Assembly: GCA_020846515.1 (NCBI GenBank) | Contig: JADLDX010000794.1 | Coordinates: 1 to 9,949, forward strand | Direction of reading: 5' to 3' | DNA: 9,949 nt | DNA from: Pirellulaceae bacterium | Lineage (GTDB): Bacteria; Planctomycetota; Planctomycetia; Pirellulales; Pirellulaceae | Part shown: one piece after another, positions 1 to 6,834 of the stretch | How positions within the stretch are numbered: position 1 is the stretch's first letter | Layout: each line of letters starts with the position of its first letter | The notes under the pieces: model-generated | Seen by the model: the letters and a program-made list of their open reading frames with translations, nothing else | What the model was told of the DNA's origin: nothing | Databases searched by the model: none | Position numbers and translations under genes: made by a program

Positions 1-934
1 ACTCCTTATTAAACCTTACGTTGCCTGTTGCAACATCGGTAAGCTGTTCTCGGGGTGTCCGATTCTCATAACACGGTGAGCACCCGGACAAGGCTGCCCA
101 TAAAGTTGCACCCAGCGAGTAAACATCGGATGAAACACTTCGACAGGCGGCGATATCGTCTTCCGTCCGCCTGTTGAGGGTTGCGGCTGCCAACTCGGGA
201 GCCATATAGGCTGGGGTGCCTGCAATTCCCACCTCCGACGTGATTGCGGACGCAGCATCCAGACCGGCAAGGCCAAAGTCACTGATCATTGGCCTGTCGG
301 TCGGTATTTCGATGAGGATGTTTTGTGGTTTGATGTCTCCGTGCAGGATGCCATGTCGGTGCACAACATCGACAGCCCGCGCGATCTGTGCGATGTAACG
401 GGCGACACGTTCAGGGGAGATTCTCGAGTCCCTTGTCAATTCGTGCAGACTACAGCCGTTGACCCATTGCATGGAAAACCATGGACGATCATCCGTTTCT
501 CCTACCTGATAGACGGGCACAATGTGTTCATGAGCCACCCGCGCGGCCAGTTGAGACTCACGAAGAAACTGAAGTCGCAGAAAGCTTGCAGTTTCGTTGT
601 CTTATCCTGCAAGGCGGTCTGGACGCATTACTTTGACTGCATCGTACCGCTGCGTCTTTTTGTGCAGACCTTTATAGACAACACCCATCCCTCCGCGTGC
701 GAGTTCAGTCAGCTCGTCGTAATCTTCTAGGATTGGTGGACTGTCAAGTGATTCTATCGCCTTGCGAATCGGCGCTGAAAGCTCTTCAATGAGCTTAAAT
801 GCCGATCGGTATTCCGTCCTTTGACTTGAACCAAACTCAATGCCGGATTGGCCACCGGATTCCATCGCTCGCTCAAGAATGGCAAGTTCGTCGTCGCTTA
901 GCAGTTCGTCATCATCCGGCTGCCTGCTACTCAT
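1..934 (-). pseudogene. Hanks-type Ser/Thr protein kinase with an in-frame stop, partial at left edge
   Basis: Predicted to phosphorylate Ser/Thr on unknown targets. Counting from ATG 934: an acidic leader (residues 1-70), a glycine loop LARGGMGVVYKG (about 78-89) and the ATP-binding Lys101 in AVKVM. A TAA follows at codon 111 (602-604). The same frame then continues without another stop to the window edge: a probable helix-C Glu126, a catalytic loop HGDIKPQN (198-205, with Gly where HRD kinases have Arg), DFG (219-221), GTPAYMAPE (239-247) and SDVYSLG (269-275). Every core motif therefore survives on both sides of the stop. The ATG overlaps the end of the sigma gene by 8 bp (ATGAGTAG), suggesting translational coupling. 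The 110-residue product before the stop could not be an active kinase. The stop may be a recent nonsense mutation, a sequence error, or less likely readthrough. The C-terminal region lies outside the window. Confidence 0.85.
602..604 (-). other. In-frame TAA interrupting the kinase frame
   Basis: Read on the minus strand, codon 111 is TAA, between RPDRLAG and DNETASFLRLQF. In related kinases this is the loop between the ATP-binding Lys strand and helix C. One base change from CAA, GAA or AAA would explain it. No frameshift is needed, because the frame is identical before and after. Confidence 0.9.
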
Positions 935-1496
935 CGCGGTCTTCTTGCATGCGGTGTAGCAACTGTTGCCTTCCCCGGTGAAGCAAGCCGGCAACCGCGG
1001 ATTCCGAAACTTCAAGCATCTCCGATACTTCCTTAAGCGTATGCCCGCGTAGATGCTTCAGAATGACTGCCATCTTTTGGTTCGAAGGCAACGTTTGTAA
1101 GGCTGCCAACATATAAGTGATGTCCTCATTGCGTTGCACCACCTGACTGGGTGAAGTGTCGTCTGCAACCAGCAACTGCTCCAGTCGAACGAACGAATTT
1201 TGGAGATCACCTAAACGGAGATTCCGCGCCACGTTGTTCTTTGCCGTCCGCAGATGCCTGACTGCATCCAGAACATTATGTTTCAATGCGGATCGTAACC
1301 AAGCAAGTAGCGGTGCATCGTCCAGCTTGCCCAGTTCTTCGATATTGCCATGTGCTTCCATGAGTGTCTGCTGAACGAGATCAGACGCGTCGACATGTCC
1401 TCGAAGCGCAGGAGAAAGCAATGCCTCAGCTAACGAAATCAGGATCGGCCGATGTCGATCGAGGTCGCCTTCTGTCTGCTGTCGAGTTCGCTTCAT
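927..1496 (-). CDS. ECF-type RNA polymerase sigma factor, planctomycete kinase-associated kind
   Basis: A 189-residue sigma factor that would direct RNA polymerase to a specific promoter set. Region 2 (about 15-82) includes DASDLVQQTLMEAH and LLAWLRSALKHNVLDAVRHL, the core-binding and -10 recognition helices. Region 4 (about 124-183) includes TLPSNQKMAVILKHLRGHTLKEVSEML and a helix-turn-helix ending in SAVAGLLHRGRQQLLHRM, which contacts the -35 element. There is no region 1 or 3, as expected for the ECF class, and the length is typical. The start ATG at 1496 is preceded by AAGGAA with a 6-nt gap. The stop overlaps the start of the Ser/Thr kinase, so the kinase is the likely regulatory partner; in planctomycetes such pairs often replace the anti-sigma factor. 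No anti-sigma gene is visible. The target regulon is unknown. Confidence 0.93.
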   Translation of the reverse strand: MKRTRQQTEGDLDRHRPILISLAEALLSPALRGHVDASDLVQQTLMEAHGNIEELGKLDDAPLLAWLRSALKHNVLDAVRHLRTAKNNVARNLRLGDLQNSFVRLEQLLVADDTSPSQVVQRNEDITYMLAALQTLPSNQKMAVILKHLRGHTLKEVSEMLEVSESAVAGLLHRGRQQLLHRMQEDRDE

Positions 1497-1502
1497 CCAT
1501 TG

Positions 1503-1508
1503 TTCCTT
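1503..1508 (-). promoter_or_regulatory. Ribosome binding site of the sigma factor gene
   Basis: AAGGAA on the minus strand, 6 nt before ATG 1496. It supports this start over the out-of-frame ATG 4 nt upstream. Confidence 0.6.
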
Positions 1509-1632
1509 ACCTAGAAAGCGAGATTGCCTACGTCACTGTGCGCCGAATTTCACAATTTCTCAAAACCTTGCGCACAGGCGATCTCTCATTCTCGCTTTTA
1601 GCTTTGAGACCAGCGTATCAAAGCATCTCGCA

Positions 1633-1638
1633 GAGGAA
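1633..1638 (+). promoter_or_regulatory. Ribosome binding site of the oxidase gene
   Basis: GAGGAA, 8 nt before ATG 1647. It favours this start over the internal ATG at residue 15. The residues after the chosen start (NFGRNVQID) also resemble the usual beginning of the family. Confidence 0.6.
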
Positions 1639-1646
1639 CCGCGAAA

Positions 1647-3140
1647 ATGAAAAAGTTGAATTTTGGACGCAATGTTCAAATCGATTCGATGTCGTATTTT
1701 ACGCCAAACACGGAAGCCGAGGTGCTTGACATTCTCAACAAGAATAAAGGCAGGTCGATTCGCTGCATGGGGCGCCTGCATTCATGGAGCCAAGTGCTGG
1801 ACAGCCCCGATATCCTGCTTGATCTGAGCCATTTTGACAGTGTACGACCGAATAGCGATCTAGCCATGTCGGTTGATGTCGGAGCTGGGTGTCAAATCAA
1901 ACGTCTGCTTTCGGAATTGGAGGGCAAAACTCCATGGACTCTCCCCTCTGTCGGCTTTATCACCGAGCAGACAATAGCTGGCGCGATTTCTACCGGTACT
2001 CATGGATCAGGTAGGCATTCTCTTTCGCACTACGTGGCTGGCGTGCGCGTCGCTCGATATGATAGCCAAACCGGAAACGCAGTCATTGTCGACATCACCG
2101 ATGGAGACGAACTGCGCGCCGCACGCTGCTCGCTAGGGTGCCTCGGTGTAATACTCAGCGTCACGATACCGTGTCGCCCCAAGTATCTAGTGGAAGAACA
2201 CTTTCGAGAGTACGAGCAGTTGGACGATGTCCTTTCAGCCGAACAAGAGTATCCGCTTCAGCAGTTTTATCTGGTTCCTTGGCGATGGTCCTTTATTGCG
2301 CAACATCGTCGAGAATCTGAGGCTGGGACTTCGAAGGCCATTGGGCTCTACCATTGGTATCGCTTTTTGGTGCTCGACATCGCAATGCATTGGCTCATTC
2401 TCCTTGTCGTACGTGTGCTTCGTATTCAAGTAGCGGTGAAAGCTGTGTTTCGCTGGCTTGCGCCCGCTTGTGTGATCCGAAACTGGCGCGTCACTGGACC
2501 ATCAAGTTCACAGTTGGTCATGGAGCACGAATTGTTTCGACACGTCGAAATCGAGCTTTTTGTTCAACGTCATCAGTTGCCAAGTGCGCTCTTGTTCCTT
2601 AAGAACACTCTAGCTGCATCAGCATGCTTACAAGATGATTTAGATGATAAGTTCCGGAATCAGATCGCCGAAGCGAGTTGCACCGACAAACTTGAGCAGC
2701 TGCGTGGTCGGTATTGTCATCACTATCCGATTTGCGTTCGAAAAATCCTTCCCGACGACACATTGGTTTCGATGGCAAGCAACGAAGGTATCGCGATCGA
2801 AAACGGAACTGATACTGAAAGCAGAATCGGACTCTCAGGCGATGAGGCATGGTACTCGATCACCTTGACCAATTACGACCGAGGCCACAGACGCAATCAA
2901 TTTGAAGAGCTCGCGTCGTTTCTCTGTAAATCCATGAAAGACCTTTTTGACGCTCGTCCCCATTGGGGCAAACTGTGTCCGTTACCCACAGAGGCACTGC
3001 AAAGCCTTTATCCGGCTTTCAATGATTTTCGGCGTGTCTGTGATCAAGTAGACAAAGACGGCGTGTTCCGGAACCCATGGACAAGGAGCTTACTGCGAAG
3101 CGAACTGTCAAACGAGGGACTTTCCCAACTGAATCCATGA
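1647..3140 (+). CDS. FAD-dependent sugar-lactone/alditol oxidase (D-arabinono-1,4-lactone oxidase family)
   Basis: A 497-residue flavoprotein of the vanillyl-alcohol-oxidase superfamily, expected to oxidise a polyol or aldonolactone with O2 and release H2O2. The FAD-binding domain covers about residues 15-180. GRLHSWS (42-48) holds His45, matching the histidine that carries covalent FAD in alditol and gulonolactone oxidases. TIAGAISTGTHGSG (109-122) is the family signature around the pyrophosphate, and LGCLGVI (163-169) is the second FAD motif. The C-terminal ALO domain ends with HWGK (439-442) and a DKDGVFRNPW segment (469-478), both conserved near the active site. A hydrophobic stretch at about 239-262 (FLVLDIAMHWLILLVVRVL) could associate with membrane. 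Arg-Leu before His45 is unusual, as most relatives have small residues there. The gene stands alone, divergent from the sigma factor, and its exact substrate cannot be told. Confidence 0.9.
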   Translation: MKKLNFGRNVQIDSMSYFTPNTEAEVLDILNKNKGRSIRCMGRLHSWSQVLDSPDILLDLSHFDSVRPNSDLAMSVDVGAGCQIKRLLSELEGKTPWTLPSVGFITEQTIAGAISTGTHGSGRHSLSHYVAGVRVARYDSQTGNAVIVDITDGDELRAARCSLGCLGVILSVTIPCRPKYLVEEHFREYEQLDDVLSAEQEYPLQQFYLVPWRWSFIAQHRRESEAGTSKAIGLYHWYRFLVLDIAMHWLILLVVRVLRIQVAVKAVFRWLAPACVIRNWRVTGPSSSQLVMEHELFRHVEIELFVQRHQLPSALLFLKNTLAASACLQDDLDDKFRNQIAEASCTDKLEQLRGRYCHHYPICVRKILPDDTLVSMASNEGIAIENGTDTESRIGLSGDEAWYSITLTNYDRGHRRNQFEELASFLCKSMKDLFDARPHWGKLCPLPTEALQSLYPAFNDFRRVCDQVDKDGVFRNPWTRSLLRSELSNEGLSQLNP

Positions 3141-3274
3141 AGACACGCACGAAACCACTTACCGCACGCATCTCCCCGGCTCTCGTTCGATGAACCCCAT
3201 CCAGCTACCAAATCCTGCCAGCCAACTAGCCAGACTGCCAGGCGGATTCGGGAGAGACGGAAGAATGAACAGGG
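3141..3274. other. Convergent intergenic spacer
   Basis: 134 bp between the stops of the oxidase and of the small membrane protein. I see no ORF, RNA gene or T-rich terminator in it. Confidence 0.5.
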
Positions 3275-3640
3275 CTAGATTGCGTGCTTAGCTTGCACGC
3301 AATCTACGATTCTGTTCACGCCATAGATCACATAAAAAATCAAAAGAATTATGCACTGAAAAAATGCATATACCTCGCAGCGGTTGAACCAAATATTGGC
3401 GCCGTCTGCCACAGCATTCAGAGGCGCGAGGAACACACCGACGGCGAAACCGTTGATGACTGCCACTATCCCCAGCACTCGCGGACTTTGGGTTAACCTG
3501 CACGTCACGATAGCCGGCAAACAGCAAAAGAAAGCCAAGAATCGAACCAGCCAATTGTCCAATAAAAACACTGAGCAGACCAGGATGACCAGTGTAAAGT
3601 CCATGAACAAGGCAAGTAACGAATACTTCTTCTTAGCCAT
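3275..3640 (-). CDS. Small four-helix integral membrane protein, unknown function
   Basis: A 121-residue protein starting MAKKKYS at ATG 3640; a TTG at 3646 is the alternative start. A short lysine-rich N-terminus is followed by four hydrophobic segments at about 6-28, 31-47, 54-78 and 92-113, separated by short loops. The third is glycine and valine rich (GIVAVINGFAVGVF). This layout supports a real inner-membrane protein rather than a chance ORF. I do not recognise a family, and there is no catalytic motif. No strong ribosome binding site precedes either start. It is transcribed in the same direction as the large two-gene operon that ends about 100 bp upstream, but a long palindrome lies between them, so it may have its own promoter. 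Confidence 0.6.
   Translation of the reverse strand: MAKKKYSLLALFMDFTLVILVCSVFLLDNWLVRFLAFFCCLPAIVTCRLTQSPRVLGIVAVINGFAVGVFLAPLNAVADGANIWFNRCEVYAFFQCIILLIFYVIYGVNRIVDCVQAKHAI
3276..3306. terminator. Perfect 12-bp hairpin covering the stop of the membrane-protein gene
   Basis: TAGATTGCGTGC (3276-3287), a 7-nt loop, then its exact reverse complement (3295-3306). It lies between convergent genes, which fits a two-way terminator. Neither side has the run of T expected of a canonical intrinsic terminator. On the minus strand the hairpin contains the last nine sense codons and two bases of the TAG stop of the 3275-3640 gene, which is unusual for a terminator. Confidence 0.5.
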
Positions 3641-3656
3641 TGCCAAATGACGGTTT

Positions 3657-3741
3657 CGAAAATGGGGCAGGCCTCTTTTCCGCGAGCTGACGAATAAAGT
3701 AATGCAAGTTCAGACGGAAAATAGACCTGACCCCTTTTTCG
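3657..3741. repeat. Long imperfect palindrome, candidate REP/MITE-like element or operon-end hairpin
   Basis: The left arm (3657-3682, containing GGGGCAGGCCTCTTTTCCG) pairs with the right arm (3715-3741, containing CGGAAAATAGACCTGACCCC). There are a few mismatches and one bulged base, and a 32-nt interior (3683-3714). It starts immediately after the stop codon of the phospholipase-D-like gene. The string AATAGACCTGACCCC resembles, from memory, a short sequence recurring in many bacterial genomes near REP-associated (IS200-like) transposases. No transposase is present here. It could also end transcription of the operon, although no T run follows. Confidence 0.55.
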
Positions 3742-6700
3742 CTACAGCCCATTGAAGGTTGCCAGTAGAGCCAGGGCGAGGGCCGTCGGGAGATCGAATT
3801 CGCGCCCTTCGGGGTTCGCTTGATCGATTGGGGCTGGGGTAACCATGGGCAGACCAGGTGTTTCGCCGTTCCAAAGGCGGTCGATGCGGCCAAGTCCACC
3901 TGCGAGGAGGAACTCACGGATCGCATAGAGAGACTCGACGCCATCACGCAGACGGACGAAGGTGGGGTCGGTGGATGCTGCGGTGACACCAAGGCGTTGG
4001 GCGAGGATCGCGCGACGGAAGGCGGCAATGGCGGGTGAACCGCCGGATTCAACCTGGGCGTCACAGAAGGCTAGGTCATACGAACCGTCGAATGTGAGAC
4101 CGCGACGGCGAAATGTGCTGGAGCCCACCAGTGCATAGCAGTCGTCGACGATGACGGTGGTCGTTTCAATGCGCGCGGGCCGACCGGGGAAACCAATCGG
4201 ATGGAAGGCCACGGTCCTCTGGCCGGGTAAGCCGGGAACGGGCGGAACTGCGGTGTCGTCGCCTAGGATCGATCGGCGACGGTCGGCGACTTCGTAGGCG
4301 GCGAGCGGTTCATAGCCAGGTGAGAAGTCAGGCATTTTGGGCGTACAGATGATGACATGAAGGCCCTGGGCATTCGTCATGCGCGCGCGAATGGCCGCGA
4401 TGAGATCGACAGCATAGGTGGGAAGGGGGTTGGCCCCTGGATCTTTGGCGGTGGAACAGAAGCCGGGGCTTTCGATATAGATGAAACGGCGAGCGTTCTG
4501 GATAGCATTGAGAAGCGACCACTGCGTATCACGTTTGCCATAAAGCATGATAGGTAGATCGGCGCCGATGTTTTGCACGACCTGCGGGGCATTGCCGGTG
4601 CTGCCGGTCTTGAGCGCGTTGAGAATGCTGTTAACTTCGGCTGGAATGGTGAAGTTCGACTGGAGGAAGTTGATGATATCGTCGGGCGTTATGGTGAGCC
4701 CGGTGAGGTTCACGTTGAAGTCAGGAACCTCGCAGTAAGGGGCGATGTTACCAAGCACGGCTCCGGCGAAAGTGCCCTGTGCGGCAGTTTGCGCGACGCC
4801 GACGGCCAGCGCCGTAGGTTCGGCGGGAACGGAGTAGTTGGGGTCGGTAGCAACGCTCGTAGAAGTGAAGACGACACCCATTGCGTGGCGGAGTCCGGCG
4901 AGGGCGATGTCGTAAGCGAGGCGACCGTTCTGAGTGGACACGCCAACGGCTTGGAGTTCGCGTCCCCCCGGTCCGCCAGGGGCTCCGCGACGGTTTTGTG
5001 CGGAGATGATTTCCCCAGTGAGACGACCCCCGGAGATAACAGCCGACCAGTTTCCTCCGGCGGAGCGACCAGCAGCGATCAACTCGCGACGTGCCATCGT
5101 GGGCAGACGTGGGGCATCACGAGGATTGTCCATGGCGGCGAGTTGTTGTAGAAACGCCGCGAGGCTGGCAGGAATTGGACCGCCGGGAGTTCGAAGTCCA
5201 AGGATACCAGCGAGAGAGATTCCCTGAAATGTGGCGGCGGTGAGATTGTTCGCGCCCGTGGGCGGCGCAACAGCGACAGTGCCGTTAATAGGTGTGGAAA
5301 CATTCCCGAAGATTCGGCCGTTGCCGTTCGGGAGAAGCACCATGACATCTGCGCGAAGCGTGGCTTGGGCTGGGATGCTGACGCTGGCAGGATTGACGTC
5401 CTGTGGACGGCGAAGGCCGAGCGGATCTATTAAACGGAGGGTGATGGTTCCACTTGCCGGAACAAGCGCACCAGCCCCATCGCCACGTCCCTCTATAGCA
5501 TCAGGGAGAAACTTACGAGGATAGACTCGAACCCAGGCTCCTGGCGGAAGTCCATTCAACGTGAAAATGACGTCGATGTCGGGGGTGGCGGCGACATTGT
5601 CGTTGAACCAGGAGGCCGAGGGGTTAAATCCGTTGCTGAGATTAAGCGGGACGGTGACATTTGCGACGGGAGGAACTCCAGGGAAGCCAGGCCAATTGGG
5701 TGCAGCAACGGTAGGGAGATTGAAGTCAGGCGCAATGGTGGGGGCAACGCAGATGGAGAGTGGGCCGTTCGCAATGGCGGCTCCCGCAGCCGCGGCGACC
5801 TGATTACCGTCTGCGAGCAGGTTTAAGGGTTCGTTAATACGGACGGGGACGGGACGTTGTTGCTCGGCCTGTACGCCAGGGTCCGACGAATTGGGGCTGC
5901 CCAATATGTACCGGGAGACGTCTACGACGCGAACGCTAAAGAAGTCGCGGGTGAGTGTGATGCCTCCCGCGAGGGCAGCCGGGGCGAACTGCGCCCCGAG
6001 CCGACCCGTGGTGGCAGGCCCAATCCAGAGACGGTCGCGCACGGCTTGCGGGAACGTTCCATCGACCGGGGCGAGGGTGAGCGATACGCCGGGCATGGCG
6101 AACACGCCATTGGTTGCGTTTACCGCCGTGGCCCCCTGAACTCTTGCGCCATTGTAGGGCTGGCCGCTTGGAACGGACATACGCACACGCACGGCGGCAG
6201 TGTTCGCCGTGATCTGGTTTACCATCAACGTAAGCGGAATGTTGTTGGCCGCGAACTGCGCACCTAGGATGGTGGCCTGTAGAATCGGGTACTGGTCCAT
6301 CAGGACACCAAAAATATTGGCGACCGCGAGCACATCGATAGGGAGTCCATCGTTGTCGTAAATGCGCATCGGACCCTGGCGCTGGAGGTCGTCCCACGGG
6401 TTGATATTGCCGTTTTTGTCGTTGGCGGTAAGGGCGCCCGGGAAAAAGAAATAGCGAGGGACGGGGCGCCAAGGAAGACCACGGGCGCGTTCGGGACGGT
6501 TGGGTTGCGCTGGTTCAAGCGCATTGGCGTAAAGTCGGCACAGGCGAAGGTATTGCTGTGGGAAGACGGTGAGCAAAACCCCTGGGCCTTGTTCGAACGT
6601 GCCATCGGGTCGGACGAGGGTGATGCCAAAGTCCGTCCCAGCATCGATGCGCCGCGAAACGACGGCCAGCGGCGCTGCCCAATTGGCGTCCGATGTGAGG

Positions 6701-6831
6701 GTGAAGTCATCATCACTTGCGGTGAAATTCGCGACGACACCGTTCGGCGCCCAACCGGGGGCAATGCGCGGCATGGTGAGGCCAAAAGCCTGCATACCGA
6801 TTTGGTTGAGACTGGTGACTATGGCACTCAT
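3742..6831 (-). CDS. Large beta-rich protein with a C-terminal phospholipase-D-like domain lacking the HKD residues
   Basis: A 1029-residue protein, second in a two-gene unit. It starts 3 bp after the upstream stop, with GAGG 8 nt before the ATG (6840-6843). Residues 1-530 are rich in Gly, Pro, Asn and alternating hydrophobics, suggesting beta-sandwich domains; one lies near 418-470 (VIFTLNGLPPGAWVRVYPRK, then TITLRLIDPLGL). No signal peptide or membrane helix is visible. Residues 762-950 resemble phospholipase D: QNARRFIYIESPGF (778-791) matches the inter-motif strand IYIENQYF, and VIVDDCYALVGSSTFRRRGL (893-912) matches the segment after the second HKD. The HxKxxxxD motif reads ETTTVIVD (889-896), so His and Lys are Glu and Thr, and no other HxK motif occurs in the protein. 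Classical phosphodiesterase activity is therefore unlikely. It may be a binding or structural PLD fold. Function unknown. Confidence 0.85.
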   Translation of the reverse strand: MSAIVTSLNQIGMQAFGLTMPRIAPGWAPNGVVANFTASDDDFTLTSDANWAAPLAVVSRRIDAGTDFGITLVRPDGTFEQGPGVLLTVFPQQYLRLCRLYANALEPAQPNRPERARGLPWRPVPRYFFFPGALTANDKNGNINPWDDLQRQGPMRIYDNDGLPIDVLAVANIFGVLMDQYPILQATILGAQFAANNIPLTLMVNQITANTAAVRVRMSVPSGQPYNGARVQGATAVNATNGVFAMPGVSLTLAPVDGTFPQAVRDRLWIGPATTGRLGAQFAPAALAGGITLTRDFFSVRVVDVSRYILGSPNSSDPGVQAEQQRPVPVRINEPLNLLADGNQVAAAAGAAIANGPLSICVAPTIAPDFNLPTVAAPNWPGFPGVPPVANVTVPLNLSNGFNPSASWFNDNVAATPDIDVIFTLNGLPPGAWVRVYPRKFLPDAIEGRGDGAGALVPASGTITLRLIDPLGLRRPQDVNPASVSIPAQATLRADVMVLLPNGNGRIFGNVSTPINGTVAVAPPTGANNLTAATFQGISLAGILGLRTPGGPIPASLAAFLQQLAAMDNPRDAPRLPTMARRELIAAGRSAGGNWSAVISGGRLTGEIISAQNRRGAPGGPGGRELQAVGVSTQNGRLAYDIALAGLRHAMGVVFTSTSVATDPNYSVPAEPTALAVGVAQTAAQGTFAGAVLGNIAPYCEVPDFNVNLTGLTITPDDIINFLQSNFTIPAEVNSILNALKTGSTGNAPQVVQNIGADLPIMLYGKRDTQWSLLNAIQNARRFIYIESPGFCSTAKDPGANPLPTYAVDLIAAIRARMTNAQGLHVIICTPKMPDFSPGYEPLAAYEVADRRRSILGDDTAVPPVPGLPGQRTVAFHPIGFPGRPARIETTTVIVDDCYALVGSSTFRRRGLTFDGSYDLAFCDAQVESGGSPAIAAFRRAILAQRLGVTAASTDPTFVRLRDGVESLYAIREFLLAGGLGRIDRLWNGETPGLPMVTPAPIDQANPEGREFDLPTALALALLATFNGL
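4144..4167 (-). other. Degenerate HKD motif of the phospholipase-D-like domain
   Basis: Codons GAA ACG ACC ACC GTC ATC GTC GAC read ETTTVIVD where active enzymes have HxKxxxxD. Only the final Asp is kept. The flanks (IVDD, GSS, RRRGL) remain family-like, so the register is secure. Confidence 0.7.
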
Positions 6832-6834
6832 AGT

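Larger units (their letters stand above)
1497..1646. promoter_or_regulatory. Divergent intergenic region (sigma factor / oxidase)
   Basis: This 150-bp spacer separates two genes read outward, so it should hold both promoters. Apart from the two ribosome binding sites I see no convincing -35/-10 pair and no clear operator palindrome. If the ECF factor regulates itself, its promoter would be here. Confidence 0.5.

Noticed and set aside
16..282. Minus-strand open frame of 88 codons at the left edge
   Set aside because: Out of frame with the kinase C-lobe motifs (DFG, APE, SDVYSLG), which lie in the neighbouring frame.
602..604. Selenocysteine or pyrrolysine recoding, or programmed frameshift, at the kinase stop
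   Set aside because: The codon is TAA, not TGA or TAG, and the frame is unchanged across it, so neither mechanism fits.
3633..4064. Minus-strand open frame of 143 codons across the operon end
   Set aside because: Overlaps the phospholipase-D-like gene in another frame and reads through the palindrome; Ser/Pro-rich composition is that of a shadow frame.
4573..5151. Plus-strand open frame of 192 codons
   Set aside because: Antisense to the 1029-residue gene, with Gly/Arg/Val-rich composition and no start signal.
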